Shown here one piece after another: positions 11,551 to 21,622 of a stretch of 50,211 nt of DNA; position 1 is the stretch's first letter, and every line of letters starts with the position of its first letter. The notes under the pieces were generated by a model. The model was not told the origin of the DNA, did not search any database, and saw nothing but the letters and a program-made list of their open reading frames with translations. Made by a program: the position numbers and the translations under genes. Source of the stretch: Sulfurimonas sp. (GTDB lineage Bacteria; Campylobacterota; Campylobacteria; Campylobacterales; Sulfurimonadaceae); the NCBI GenBank assembly GCA_024513425.1, contig JANEIH010000004.1, positions 1 through 50,211 of the forward strand, given 5' to 3'.

Positions 11551-11566
11551 TGTAAAAACTTTTACA
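11551..11566. promoter_or_regulatory. Palindromic element in the soxC leader
   Basis: TGTAAAA-AC-TTTTACA, nested in TTTGTA...TACAAAG repeats, about 35 bp upstream of soxC. Confidence 0.35.
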
Positions 11567-11600
11567 AAGTGATATATATAAACTTATTAAGGAGAAAATT

Positions 11601-12974
11601 GTGGATATTAAAAAATCTCAACAAGACTTAGACTCTTTCGATACAAAGAGTTCGAGTGTTGATAGAAGAGACTTTTTGGCGAAGTCAGCAGCACTTTCCG
11701 TGACTGCCCTTGCTGGAACATCTCTTCTCTCATCAAACGCAAAAGCAGATGACCCGGCTATTGTTGAACCAACTGAATGGGGAACAAAATGGGGTGATCC
11801 TATAACGAAAAACCTTTATGGTATGCCTTCTAAATATGAGCATAATGTAACAAGAAGATATACAAGACTTCTTGCTTCTGGTAACTATAGAGCATCTATT
11901 GCAGTTACTCCTCTTCAAGAATCTATGGGTATCATCACGCCAAATGGACTTTTTTTCAGTCGCTGTCACGGTGGTGTTGCACATATTGATCCAAATGAGC
12001 ATAGATTAATGATTACAGGTTTGGTGGAAAAGCCACTTGTACTTACTATGAAAGAGCTCAAACGCTACCCAAGTGTAACGCGTACTCACTTTATTGATTG
12101 TCCTGCAAATGGTGGTCAAGAGTGGAGAGGTCCACAATATAATTCAGTACAGTTTGCAAAAGGTTTTATGTCTTGTGCAGAGTGGACAGGTGTTTATATT
12201 AAAGATATTCTTAAAGATCTAGGTGTTAAGCCAGAAGCAAAATGGATGCTTGCAGAGGGTGGAGACTCTTCTAAGATGGGAAGAACTATTCCTATGGATA
12301 AAGTTTTAGATGATGCGATGATTGTTTGGGGACAAAATGGTGAAGCATTGCGTCCAGAACAAGGATATCCTATCCGTATTCTTGTCCCGGGTTGGGAAGG
12401 TAATTTATGTGTTAAATGGTTACGCCGTTTAGACTTCGCAAGTGAGCCTTGGTACTGTAAAGAAGAGACTTCTAAATATACGGCTTTAAAATCTAGCGGA
12501 AAAGCAATCCAACACTTCTATGCAATTGAAGTGAACTCAACAGTAACTTCTCCATCTCCAGAAATTGATTGGTCAGATTTAAAAGATGGTGATATTGTAG
12601 AAGTTGAAGGTATTGCATGGTCTGGTATGGGTACCATCACCGGCGTTGATATCTCTCTTGACGGTGGAAAAACATACAAAGAAGCTAGTCTCAAAGGTTT
12701 AGTACTTCCTAGATGTTGGACTCGTTGGAGTTACATTCACAAGTATAAAAAAGGAGAAGAGCTACTTCTTACTTCTCGTGCTATGGATGATGCAGGATAT
12801 ATGCAACCAACAATCGATCAAGAGGTCGTAAAAGTCGGTGTTGAAGCTGTTTATCATAGAAATGCGGTTGAGACTTGGAAAGTTGAAAAAGATGGTAAAG
12901 TAACTCATGTTGAAGTACGTTCACAATTGGATCGCAAAGCAAATGGTGAGTTAGTTATCGAAGGGAAGGCGTAA
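11601..12974 (+). CDS. soxC: Sulfite dehydrogenase-like molybdoprotein SoxC
   Basis: Twin-arginine-type start (DRRDFLAKSAALSVTALAG), sulfite oxidase fold motifs (FIDCPANGGQEWRG, LVPGWEGNLCVKWLRRL). Confidence 0.93.
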   Translation: MDIKKSQQDLDSFDTKSSSVDRRDFLAKSAALSVTALAGTSLLSSNAKADDPAIVEPTEWGTKWGDPITKNLYGMPSKYEHNVTRRYTRLLASGNYRASIAVTPLQESMGIITPNGLFFSRCHGGVAHIDPNEHRLMITGLVEKPLVLTMKELKRYPSVTRTHFIDCPANGGQEWRGPQYNSVQFAKGFMSCAEWTGVYIKDILKDLGVKPEAKWMLAEGGDSSKMGRTIPMDKVLDDAMIVWGQNGEALRPEQGYPIRILVPGWEGNLCVKWLRRLDFASEPWYCKEETSKYTALKSSGKAIQHFYAIEVNSTVTSPSPEIDWSDLKDGDIVEVEGIAWSGMGTITGVDISLDGGKTYKEASLKGLVLPRCWTRWSYIHKYKKGEELLLTSRAMDDAGYMQPTIDQEVVKVGVEAVYHRNAVETWKVEKDGKVTHVEVRSQLDRKANGELVIEGKA

Positions 12975-12975
12975 T

Positions 12976-14121
12976 ATGTTTAAATTAAATAAAAAATTAT
13001 TAATATCAATTTCTGCAGCAGCGGCTCTCTCTTTAGGTCTCTCTGCATGTATGGAAAGTGCTACACCAGCAGATACAAATGCACCTTCAACAGCTTCTAT
13101 TGACGGTGGTGTTGCCTATCCTGTAGTCAATGGGAAAACCGGTCCGTACTATGTAAACGAACAAGCACATAATGCTGGGATCAAATTCGGTCGTACTCCT
13201 ACAGAAAAAGAGTATAAGGAGTGGAACACCGATGTTATGGCAGATGGAACAGGTTTGCCAGAAGGTGAAGGTTCTGTTGAAGAGGGTGAAGAAATTTATG
13301 AGTCTAAATGTGTAATGTGTCACGGTGATTTCGGTTCAGGTTCTGGCGGATATCCGGCACTTGCTAAAGGAAATGCTTATGAGCTTCATAAGTCATTAAC
13401 CCACCAAAGAATCAAACCGAATATTGATGGTCCTATACGCATTTTTGGTACATACTGGCCACAAGCAAGCACACTATGGTGGTATATTAAAGACGCTATG
13501 CCACATCCATTAACCGACTCTCTTACAGATGATGAAGTATATGCGCTTGTTGCGTATATTTTAAATGTCAATGAGATGAAAATCGATGGACAAGAAGTTG
13601 ACGAAGAGTATGTACTTAATCGTGAAAAATTCTTAAAAATCAAAATGCCAAATGAAAATGGCTTTGAACCAAATATTGCAGGTCCAAACGGTATAGAGAA
13701 TGTGCGTAAATATTTTGCAAATCCAGATAACTTTGGTGGCGTGAAAGTGAAATCGTCTGAGCGTTGTATGACAAATTGTCAAGAGCCAACCGCAAAAGTT
13801 GTATATATCCAAGGTGCAGGGATTAGTGATTTTCATCCGCCACTTTCAGCTGTGCGTGACCTTCCAAAAGAAGAAAACACTGCATTCAATGCTGAAAAAG
13901 TATATGTTGAAAGCTGTGCAATGTGTCATGGTGCAGATGGTATGGGTGCTCCGGTAGTAGGTGATAAGGCTGCGTGGTCTACTGTTTTAACTAAAGGAAA
14001 AAATAAAGTTTATTCTAATGGTATAAATGGTATAAATGGTATGCCTCCAAGAGGTGGCGCTGATTTATCAGACGCTAATTTCAAATCTGTTGTTGATTAT
14101 ATGATCAACAAAAGTAAATAA
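12976..14121 (+). CDS. soxD: Dihaem cytochrome c SoxD
   Basis: Signal/lipobox-like LGLSACM; haem motifs CVMCH and CAMCH; directly follows soxC. Confidence 0.9.
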   Translation: MFKLNKKLLISISAAAALSLGLSACMESATPADTNAPSTASIDGGVAYPVVNGKTGPYYVNEQAHNAGIKFGRTPTEKEYKEWNTDVMADGTGLPEGEGSVEEGEEIYESKCVMCHGDFGSGSGGYPALAKGNAYELHKSLTHQRIKPNIDGPIRIFGTYWPQASTLWWYIKDAMPHPLTDSLTDDEVYALVAYILNVNEMKIDGQEVDEEYVLNREKFLKIKMPNENGFEPNIAGPNGIENVRKYFANPDNFGGVKVKSSERCMTNCQEPTAKVVYIQGAGISDFHPPLSAVRDLPKEENTAFNAEKVYVESCAMCHGADGMGAPVVGDKAAWSTVLTKGKNKVYSNGINGINGMPPRGGADLSDANFKSVVDYMINKSK

Positions 14122-14140
14122 ATTTAATAAAGGGAAAATT

Positions 14141-14593
14141 ATGGAAAGAAGACAATTTTTAAGTATGACTTTAGGTGCTGTAGCGTTAGTTGCAGTTCCT
14201 GCAAGTGTTAAGGCAAAAGATTTCAGAAAATCAAAGCCAAATGTATGGACAGCACATGCTGTTGATGATGCTATCAAAGCTATGTATGGTTCTAGTGCAT
14301 TAACTATGGAAGGCGTTAAGCTTACTGCTCCAGATGTTGCGAGTAATGGTGGTGCTATTCCTGTTAATTTTTCAGTCGACAAAGATGTTAAAACTATTGC
14401 TGTTTTTCAAGATACTAACCCAGAAGCTGCAGTAGTTGTAGTTGAGCCAAATAAATATAGTGTAAACAAATACTCTATCAAAATTAAAATGGCTAAATCT
14501 GGTACTATCACTATTGTTGCTGAAGGTAAAGATGGAAAACTTTACGCAGCTAAGAAAACTTTAGATGTTGCGCTTGGTGGATGTGAAGGTTAA
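14141..14593 (+). CDS. soxY: Thiosulfate-carrier protein SoxY
   Basis: TAT-like MERRQFLSMTLGAVALVAVP; C-terminal carrier motif GGCEG*; followed by soxZ. Confidence 0.93.
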   Translation: MERRQFLSMTLGAVALVAVPASVKAKDFRKSKPNVWTAHAVDDAIKAMYGSSALTMEGVKLTAPDVASNGGAIPVNFSVDKDVKTIAVFQDTNPEAAVVVVEPNKYSVNKYSIKIKMAKSGTITIVAEGKDGKLYAAKKTLDVALGGCEG

Positions 14594-14638
14594 TCCTTTC
14601 CATCTCTAGAATTAACAAATAAATATTAAGGAAATAAA

Positions 14639-14953
14639 ATGGCTGGTATTAAAGTAAAAGCAAAGTTAAAAAATGGTGTAGTTAATGTTAAAGCTATGGC
14701 TAAACATGAAATGATGACATACAATATAGCAGAGAAAAAAACTGGAAGTAGAGATAATGCAAACTTCATTACGCATATTAGTGCAACTATAAACGGTGAA
14801 ACTGTATTTGATATGTCAACATCTCAGTTCTTATCTAGAAACCCTATCTTTAAATTTCAATGTAAAGGAATCGGTAAAAAAGGTGACAAAGTAGAAATGC
14901 TTGCTGTTGACCTTAAAGGAAAAACTTACAAAGGTAAAGGTAAAATTAAATAA
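14639..14953 (+). CDS. soxZ: Sulfur oxidation protein SoxZ
   Basis: 104 aa; VKAMAKHEMMTY and HISATINGETVFDM. Confidence 0.93.
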   Translation: MAGIKVKAKLKNGVVNVKAMAKHEMMTYNIAEKKTGSRDNANFITHISATINGETVFDMSTSQFLSRNPIFKFQCKGIGKKGDKVEMLAVDLKGKTYKGKGKIK

Positions 14954-14972
14954 TCTTTGATTTTATCTTCTT

Positions 14973-15005
14973 AAAAGAGCAAGCGTATATGCTGCTCTTT
15001 TCTGA
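14973..15005 (+). terminator. Intrinsic terminator after soxZ
   Basis: AAAAGAGCA-N11-TGCTCTTTT 9-bp stem ending in a T-run. Confidence 0.8.
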
Positions 15006-15118
15006 CATATATTTTTAACCTTTCTTTATCTTCATATATTCTTTTTTCAAGTTCTATGCACTCCTTAATGACTAGTAGATTTTGAAAAAATAGTGATATA
15101 AATTACAATGGATAGGCA

Positions 15119-15577
15119 ATGCAAGGAAAAGTAATAGCGATCTACATTACAAAAAACGATACTAATAAAACAAGAGAGATGCTCTCTACAATAGATGTGG
15201 ATGAGAACGGTATTGTTGGTGATAAATTTTATGCCAAAGATACACAAAGGGCTATTTTAATTACAGCAATTGACAGCTATGCACTCACAAAAGAAAATGG
15301 TATTGATATAGCAGAAGGCTCTTTAGGTGAGAATCTTCTTATAGACATAAATCCATATCATCTACTACCAGGGGAGAGGTTAAATGTCGGTGACACACTT
15401 TTAGAAATCACTCAAAACTGTACACTTTGCAGAGGACTCTCAGTATTAAACTCTCAACTCCCGAAACTTCTTAAAAATGACAGGGGTATCTTTGCAAAGG
15501 TCGTTAAGGGAACCCATAGAATAAAAACAGGAGATGAAGTTAAAATACTCTCCTCTTCTACTAATAGGAAGATTTAA
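15119..15577 (+). CDS. MOSC-domain protein
   Basis: GIVGDKFYAKDTQRAILI, GENLLIDI, TQNCTLCRGL. Confidence 0.8.
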   Translation: MQGKVIAIYITKNDTNKTREMLSTIDVDENGIVGDKFYAKDTQRAILITAIDSYALTKENGIDIAEGSLGENLLIDINPYHLLPGERLNVGDTLLEITQNCTLCRGLSVLNSQLPKLLKNDRGIFAKVVKGTHRIKTGDEVKILSSSTNRKI

Positions 15578-15644
15578 TGATTTTAGAGAGCTTTTTTAAT
15601 ATGTGCAGAATGTATGATTTATAAAACTGTTGTAAGAGATGGTC

Positions 15645-16733
15645 TTAATCTAAACCTTTCTGCTGATAATACTTTATAACTCCATCTATATGCGAGCCCA
15701 TATTTAAAAGAAGCATATCAGCAACAACAAGTGCTGCCATAGCTTCACAAACAACAGTACCGCGAATGGCGACACAAGGATCATGGCGACCTTTAAGGGC
15801 AAAATCAACCTCTTTATTGTCTGTTGTTATTGTATGTTGCTCTTGAAAGATAGAGGGTGTTGGTTTAAAATAAACATTGAGCACAATATCATCACCATTA
15901 CTAATGCCACCCAAAATCCCTCCTGCGTGATTAGACTCAAATCCATCGGCACGGATCGCATCATTATTTTCTGAACCAAGCAGACGCGAGCTAAGTACTC
16001 CATCACCAATCTCTACTGCTTTTACAGCATTGATTCCCATCATTGCATCAGCTAAAACGCTATCAAGTTTATAGTATAGTGGCTCTCCAAGTCCAACAGG
16101 AACACCTTTGATAACCACACGAGAAACACCTCCAACAGAGTCATGTCTATTTTTTGCTTCGAGTATTGCTATTTTTTGTGCCTCTTCTACTTTTGCATCA
16201 AGTGCATAGATAATGCTCTCATTCACTCTTGCATAATTATATGACTCTGCTTTAATGCCATGAACTTCACTAATGCCACTGAGCACTTCAATGCCAAGAG
16301 AGCGTAGAATCAATTTTCCAATTGCACCTGCTGCAACACGAGCAGCAGTTTCACGGGCAGAACTGCGCCCGCCTCCACGATAATCACGCAGACCATATTT
16401 ATGGAAATAGGTAAAATCAGCATGACTAGGACGAAAAATATCTTTGATATTAGAGTAGTCTTTTGACTTTTGGTTTGTATTATAAATAATCATAGCTATT
16501 GGTGTTCCTGTGCTTTTCCCTTCAAAAACACCACTGAGTATCTCTACCTTATCAGCCTCTTTGCGAGCCGTTTCAAACTCACTTTTGCCCGGTTTTCTGC
16601 GATCTAGCTCACTTTGAATAAAAGCCTCATCAATCTCTAATCCTGCCGGTACACCATCTAGAATAGCCCCAAGTGCCTTTCCGTGAGACTCTCCAAATGT
16701 AGAAAATCGCAATATCATGCCAAAACTGTTCAC
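15645..16733 (-). CDS. aroC: Chorismate synthase
   Basis: FGESHGKALGAILDGVPAG, RPSHADFTYFHKYGLRDYRGGGRSSARET. Confidence 0.97.
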   Translation of the reverse strand: MNSFGMILRFSTFGESHGKALGAILDGVPAGLEIDEAFIQSELDRRKPGKSEFETARKEADKVEILSGVFEGKSTGTPIAMIIYNTNQKSKDYSNIKDIFRPSHADFTYFHKYGLRDYRGGGRSSARETAARVAAGAIGKLILRSLGIEVLSGISEVHGIKAESYNYARVNESIIYALDAKVEEAQKIAILEAKNRHDSVGGVSRVVIKGVPVGLGEPLYYKLDSVLADAMMGINAVKAVEIGDGVLSSRLLGSENNDAIRADGFESNHAGGILGGISNGDDIVLNVYFKPTPSIFQEQHTITTDNKEVDFALKGRHDPCVAIRGTVVCEAMAALVVADMLLLNMGSHIDGVIKYYQQKGLD

Positions 16734-17413
16734 TATTTTTCCTCTTTTAATATATCAACTGCTGATTTTGCAGCCTCTTGTTGAGCTATCTTTTTGCTCT
16801 TTCCAACTGCCCGTGCGTACTCTTTACCTTCGATATATACTGCTACTTCAAACTCTTTTTTATGGTCAGGTCCACGCGAGGCTACAACTTTATACTCCGG
16901 AGTGACTCCAAAGCGTGCCTGCGTGAGCTCTTGAAGTGTTGTTTTAAAATCTCTAAAGAGTGAATCTAAAGAGATCTCTTCATGGTTCTCTTCGATAAGC
17001 TTAATGGTAATCTCTTGAACTCTTTTTAGTCCAGCTTCAAGATAAATCGCACCCATTATCGCTTCAAAAGCATTAGAGAGCAGTGATGACTTCTCACGCC
17101 CACCGTTATTCTCCTCTGCATTTGAAAGTAAAATATAGTCCCCAAGATTAAGAGCGCGTGCCAATTTGTCAAAACCTATCTCATTGACAAGTGATGCGCG
17201 TATTTTTGAGAGTTTGCCCTCATCAAAATTTTGAAACTTTTTAAAAAGATACTCACCTACCACAAGGTCAAGTACTGCGTCTCCTAAAAACTCCAATCGC
17301 TCATTATCGTAGGGCTGTTTATAACTTTTGTGTGTCAGCGCTTCGATAATGAGCTTTTTGTCTTTAAAGCTGTATCTTAATTTCTTCTCTAATGTCTCTA
17401 TGTTTTTATGCAT
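16733..17413 (-). CDS. rnc: Ribonuclease III
   Basis: [20 protein letters not shown] signature and C-terminal dsRBD. Confidence 0.96.
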   Translation of the reverse strand: MHKNIETLEKKLRYSFKDKKLIIEALTHKSYKQPYDNERLEFLGDAVLDLVVGEYLFKKFQNFDEGKLSKIRASLVNEIGFDKLARALNLGDYILLSNAEENNGGREKSSLLSNAFEAIMGAIYLEAGLKRVQEITIKLIEENHEEISLDSLFRDFKTTLQELTQARFGVTPEYKVVASRGPDHKKEFEVAVYIEGKEYARAVGKSKKIAQQEAAKSAVDILKEEK

Positions 17414-17425
17414 ATTTTCCTCATT

Positions 17426-17854
17426 TTACAGTGAATCCTTCGCTCTTTGAGCCGCATCACGAGCTAGTTTATCACAACGCTCATTCTCAGTATGTCCATC
17501 ATGTCCACGCACCCAAATTGCATGAATCTTGTGCGATTTTGATACCTTGACATACTCTCTCCACAAGTCTGGATTTTTTACTTTTTTGAAATCTTTTTTT
17601 ATCCAACCGTCAAGCCACTCATTGATACCTTTAACAACATAAGAAGAGTCCGATATTACATTGACATTGCAAGGTTCTTTTAAGGCTTTTAACCCCTCAA
17701 TAACCCCTTTTAGCTCCATTTTATTGTTTGTGGTATAAGACTCTTGACCACTAAGCTCTTTTTCTTTGTCTTCATAGCGAAGAATGACTCCGTATCCTCC
17801 AGGACCTGGATTTCCAAGAGCACTGCCGTCACTGAAAAGAGTTATTTTCTTCAC
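17426..17854 (-). CDS. rnhA: Ribonuclease HI
   Basis: TLFSDGSALGNPGPGGYG, NNKMELKGVIEGL, WVRGHDGHTENERCD. Confidence 0.96.
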   Translation of the reverse strand: MKKITLFSDGSALGNPGPGGYGVILRYEDKEKELSGQESYTTNNKMELKGVIEGLKALKEPCNVNVISDSSYVVKGINEWLDGWIKKDFKKVKNPDLWREYVKVSKSHKIHAIWVRGHDGHTENERCDKLARDAAQRAKDSL

Positions 17855-18878
17855 TAAAATCCTTCACATAGTCTCTGCTCAAGCTCCACTCTACCGTTGC
17901 TGTATCGATAGCATGACACGAACCGCAGCGACTAAATGCAAAAGGAGCAACACTTTTACATCTGCTACAGATATACTCAAAGCTCAGTGTTACATTGGCT
18001 TTTGCATCAAGTTTAATTAAAAGATCAAACTCAAAAACAGAACTTCTGTCACTAAGCTTGACATCACCACGAGCACTGTAGAGCTCACGCAAAAAAGAGT
18101 TTTGTGAAATTATATCTAAATTCAGATCTTTTCTATAACATCTCCAAAGCACCTCTGTGAGCAACTCACTCTTTGAAATATCCAAGTTTTCCCATGCTTT
18201 TTTAGGATTTACTCTAAAAAGATACTCAAAAATAAGGTAATTTAGATAGTGGTTTTGTCGGTAAATCTCTAAAAGTTTCTCTACCTTTTCCTGCTCATCT
18301 GTCACATTATTACTGAGTATTGCAAGAGCCTGTAGATATGCTCGCTCTAATGCAATATCTTCATCTAGTTCATTGAGTGGTTCTAGAACTTCTAATGCAG
18401 CCTGATAATCTTGCATATATTCATACACCAAAAGTAAGTAGTGCAGTGCTTGCGGAGTACAGGGGCTTGATTTGAGTATCTCTAAAAAAATCCACTTAGA
18501 GCGTTCTAGGAAACCAGCTTTAAAGTAAGTTTTTCCAAGTAAAAACATTGTCTCTTTTGCATTAATACTTCCTCTGACATTGAGTATCTCATTGTATATC
18601 TCTATACTCTTTTCATACTCTCCGTTTTTATAATAAGAGTTTGCAAGTAAAAGCCAAGACTTTTCAGAAAGTTCCCCACTTGAGATAAGTATCTGCAACT
18701 CATCTTTTGAGGGGAGTGTTTTAAACTGTCGTAAAAATCTGTCTAAATGACGAGAGTCTTGCGTGCGTTTATAGCGCCCCCACCAATAGGAAAAAAAAGT
18801 GATGATGAAAATAATAGCAAAAAAGATAATAATAGAAAAAAGCGGGTCGCGAAACTCAATAAAAAACATATCCATCAA
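17829..18878 (-). CDS. TPR protein (LapB-like) with C-terminal zinc-ribbon-like Cys pairs
   Basis: N-terminal TM, TPR repeats (NGEYEKSIEIYNEIL), CSRCKS...CGSCHA. Confidence 0.75.
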   Translation of the reverse strand: MMDMFFIEFRDPLFSIIIFFAIIFIITFFSYWWGRYKRTQDSRHLDRFLRQFKTLPSKDELQILISSGELSEKSWLLLANSYYKNGEYEKSIEIYNEILNVRGSINAKETMFLLGKTYFKAGFLERSKWIFLEILKSSPCTPQALHYLLLVYEYMQDYQAALEVLEPLNELDEDIALERAYLQALAILSNNVTDEQEKVEKLLEIYRQNHYLNYLIFEYLFRVNPKKAWENLDISKSELLTEVLWRCYRKDLNLDIISQNSFLRELYSARGDVKLSDRSSVFEFDLLIKLDAKANVTLSFEYICSRCKSVAPFAFSRCGSCHAIDTATVEWSLSRDYVKDFSEENNSFQ

Positions 18879-18916
18879 TCATACACCACTATGCTGTTTT
18901 CACCTCTTTTAGGCTT

Positions 18917-19981
18917 TTAAAAAGTAGCTGTTACAAATTTTGTAACAACAAATCCACCTATAATAAGCCAAACAAACATTGATCCAGCAGTATAAAGTGG
19001 TGCAAGACCAAGCCCTTTAAATTTTGAGAAAACCGTCTCCGTACCAAGTGCTGTCATTGCCATTGTTAAGAGAAATGTATCTATCTCATTGATAACACTC
19101 ACTATATTATGCGGAACTAGGTCTAAAGAGTTGAATCCTGTCATACCGATAAAATAAACTGCAAACCATGGGATAACAAGTTTGATACCACTTACGGCTC
19201 CACCGGTTTTTTTCGCTTGTATTGAAAGATAGATACCAAGAGCGATAAGCATTGGTGCAATCATAATAACGCGTGTCATCTTTACAATAACTGCAGAGTT
19301 AGCCATCGCTTCAGGAGCACCTAGGACAGAAGCAGGAACAGCAACAACCTGTGCCACCTCATGAATCGTACCGCCTACATAGATACCAAACTGCTCCGGT
19401 GTCATATGCAAAAATCCTATTGAAGGTTCGATAATCGTTGAATAAAGTACCGGATACAAGAACATTGAAATTGTACCAAAAAGAACAACCATAGAGACAG
19501 CTACAGCAGTTTTATGTCCCTCAGCTTTGAGTACCGGCTCTGTTGCTAAAACTGCAGCAGCACCACAAACAGAAGCGCCACTTGCCGTAAGCATTGATGT
19601 GTCTCTGTCCATTTTAAAAACTTTAATGCCAAGATATGTACCTAAGATAAAAGTTGTTGAGAGCATAATAAGCGATACCATAAAACCACTCATACCCACT
19701 TCCATAATTTGTTGAAATGTAATTCTAAAACCATAAAACACGATCGCAAAACGCAGAATCTTTTTGCCAGAGAATTTAATACCTGTTCCCCATTCGACAG
19801 GAATATGATTATGAAGTGTATTTGCATAAAAGATACCTAAAACAATACCAATTACTAGCGGAGAAATCCCAAGAGATTTTACAAATGAAATTTGTGCAAT
19901 AGATGTTGCAGCAACTGCAAAAATTGCAATAAAGATAATACCAGAAATGGTACCTTTTCTATTTTTTTTTGAAAATGCCAT
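18917..19981 (-). CDS. YeiH/UPF0324 putative sulfate exporter family transporter
   Basis: Polytopic membrane protein; ASGASVCGAAAVLATEPVL and GGTIHEVAQVVA motifs. Confidence 0.87.
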   Translation of the reverse strand: MAFSKKNRKGTISGIIFIAIFAVAATSIAQISFVKSLGISPLVIGIVLGIFYANTLHNHIPVEWGTGIKFSGKKILRFAIVFYGFRITFQQIMEVGMSGFMVSLIMLSTTFILGTYLGIKVFKMDRDTSMLTASGASVCGAAAVLATEPVLKAEGHKTAVAVSMVVLFGTISMFLYPVLYSTIIEPSIGFLHMTPEQFGIYVGGTIHEVAQVVAVPASVLGAPEAMANSAVIVKMTRVIMIAPMLIALGIYLSIQAKKTGGAVSGIKLVIPWFAVYFIGMTGFNSLDLVPHNIVSVINEIDTFLLTMAMTALGTETVFSKFKGLGLAPLYTAGSMFVWLIIGGFVVTKFVTATF

Positions 19982-20157
19982 TATTTACCTTATGTAGAAA
20001 TTTATAAACAAGAGATGTAAGTATAGCAAAATTAAATAACTGATGTTAGGAATAATCTAAATCAAAAGGTGTTTTATGAATTGAACAAACAGAACTAAAC
20101 TCCATGAGCTGTAATACCCAATGAAGTTTAGCCAATTTTAGTGTCAAAGTAGAGTTA

Positions 20158-21603
20158 CTACTTTGTAACTCCTAAAATACTCTCTTTTGGGAAAACAAAT
20201 GTAGAGTGACGCAATATGGAGATTTTTTTACTCGGTTTACCATCTTTATTTAGCGCATATGCATGAATAGTAATAGGAATAATGGTATCTTTTCTAGGGT
20301 TATCTATTAACATCTCTGTTGTTCTAAATGTAACAATTTTCTTCTTTTTCACGCCAGGAATGACTCTAAATGGTTTTGAAGGTTTCACAATTTTGATTTT
20401 ACCTTCCATACCTTTTGGCGGAATAACTTCAAAGAAAAATTTCATCGGCTCATTCTCAGTATTTTGCAATAAGAAGATATAGGAGTTGTCTACCGTAAAC
20501 TCATTAGCTGATTGATGTTTAATGGAGTAGAGTCTTGTCTCTTTGTTGATATTTAAAAGCATATGCTCTTTTGTGCTACCCATAAAGCCCAAGATAATAC
20601 TAATACCTATAAGAAGTACCATGTATGCAATAACTTTCGGACGGAAATATCTTGTTTTTCCTTTTCTGTCAGTGATCTCATACTCACTTGACCATGTGAC
20701 AAGAGATGGCTTGCCAAGCTTACCCATAACTGTCGTACATGCATCTACACACTCAAGACAGTTGATACACTCAAGCTGCAGACCTTTACGGATGTCAATA
20801 TGTGTCGGACATACCGTTACACATTTTTCACAGGTTGTACACTCGGCTTCAGGTTTTATTGCCTGCAGGTCTTTTTGTTTTGTGACAAGTTTATGATGTT
20901 CTTCATCATAGATTTTACCACCACGGTGCTCATCATAGATAGCCATGACTGTATGCTCATCATAAAGAACTGACTGCACGCGAGAGTATGGACAAACATA
21001 GATACAGAAGTTCTCTTTTAAAAATATAATGTCATATATCAAAAATATCGCAACACCTATAACAAAACCGATCATAACCATATGATCGCCAGGATTATTT
21101 AAGTATTTAAAGAAATCTTCCGGCGGAATGAAGTACCACATAAAGTCTGCACCTGCAATAAGTACTAAAATAGTCCAAATTAAAATAGCAATTACTTTTT
21201 TCGCCTTGTTTTCAGATTTGGACATATCCGGCTCTTTTTGCTTGTTCCCGATGCGTTTATGCAGTTTTAAAAGTTTTGTTTCAATCAAATCACGATAGAT
21301 GACACGAAATACTGTTTGCGGACATACCCATCCACAAAAAACACGCCCTCCAAGAACCGTCATGCCAAAGATACCTAGGAAAAGTATCATCAATAAAAAC
21401 GGCATTAAATAGAGCTCTTGCATATCAAATTGAACAAATGCAAGATGGAGTTTCATCTTGTCAAAACTTAAAAGGAAAAAATGATTCCCACCTATTTTAA
21501 TCCAAGGCAAGACCAAAGAAACAACTGTTATCACAGCATACATGTAGTAGCGTTTTATTCTCCATGGAGTAGGTATCTTTATATTTTTTTTCTCTTCACT
21601 CAT
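20158..21603 (-). CDS. ccoG: Cytochrome c oxidase accessory protein CcoG (RdxA/FixG)
   Basis: GRVFCGWVCPQTVFR, CTTCEKCVTVCPTHIDIRKGLQLECINCLECVDAC; ATG at 21603 preferred. Confidence 0.93.
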   Translation of the reverse strand: MSEEKKNIKIPTPWRIKRYYMYAVITVVSLVLPWIKIGGNHFFLLSFDKMKLHLAFVQFDMQELYLMPFLLMILFLGIFGMTVLGGRVFCGWVCPQTVFRVIYRDLIETKLLKLHKRIGNKQKEPDMSKSENKAKKVIAILIWTILVLIAGADFMWYFIPPEDFFKYLNNPGDHMVMIGFVIGVAIFLIYDIIFLKENFCIYVCPYSRVQSVLYDEHTVMAIYDEHRGGKIYDEEHHKLVTKQKDLQAIKPEAECTTCEKCVTVCPTHIDIRKGLQLECINCLECVDACTTVMGKLGKPSLVTWSSEYEITDRKGKTRYFRPKVIAYMVLLIGISIILGFMGSTKEHMLLNINKETRLYSIKHQSANEFTVDNSYIFLLQNTENEPMKFFFEVIPPKGMEGKIKIVKPSKPFRVIPGVKKKKIVTFRTTEMLIDNPRKDTIIPITIHAYALNKDGKPSKKISILRHSTFVFPKESILGVTK

Positions 21604-21622
21604 ATGTAATTCTCCCAATTTA

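Noticed and set aside
14016-14044. Short tandem repeat GGTATAAAT in soxD as a possible phase-variation tract
   Set aside because: Nine-nt, in-frame (NGINGINGM) and only two to three units, so slippage would not change frame
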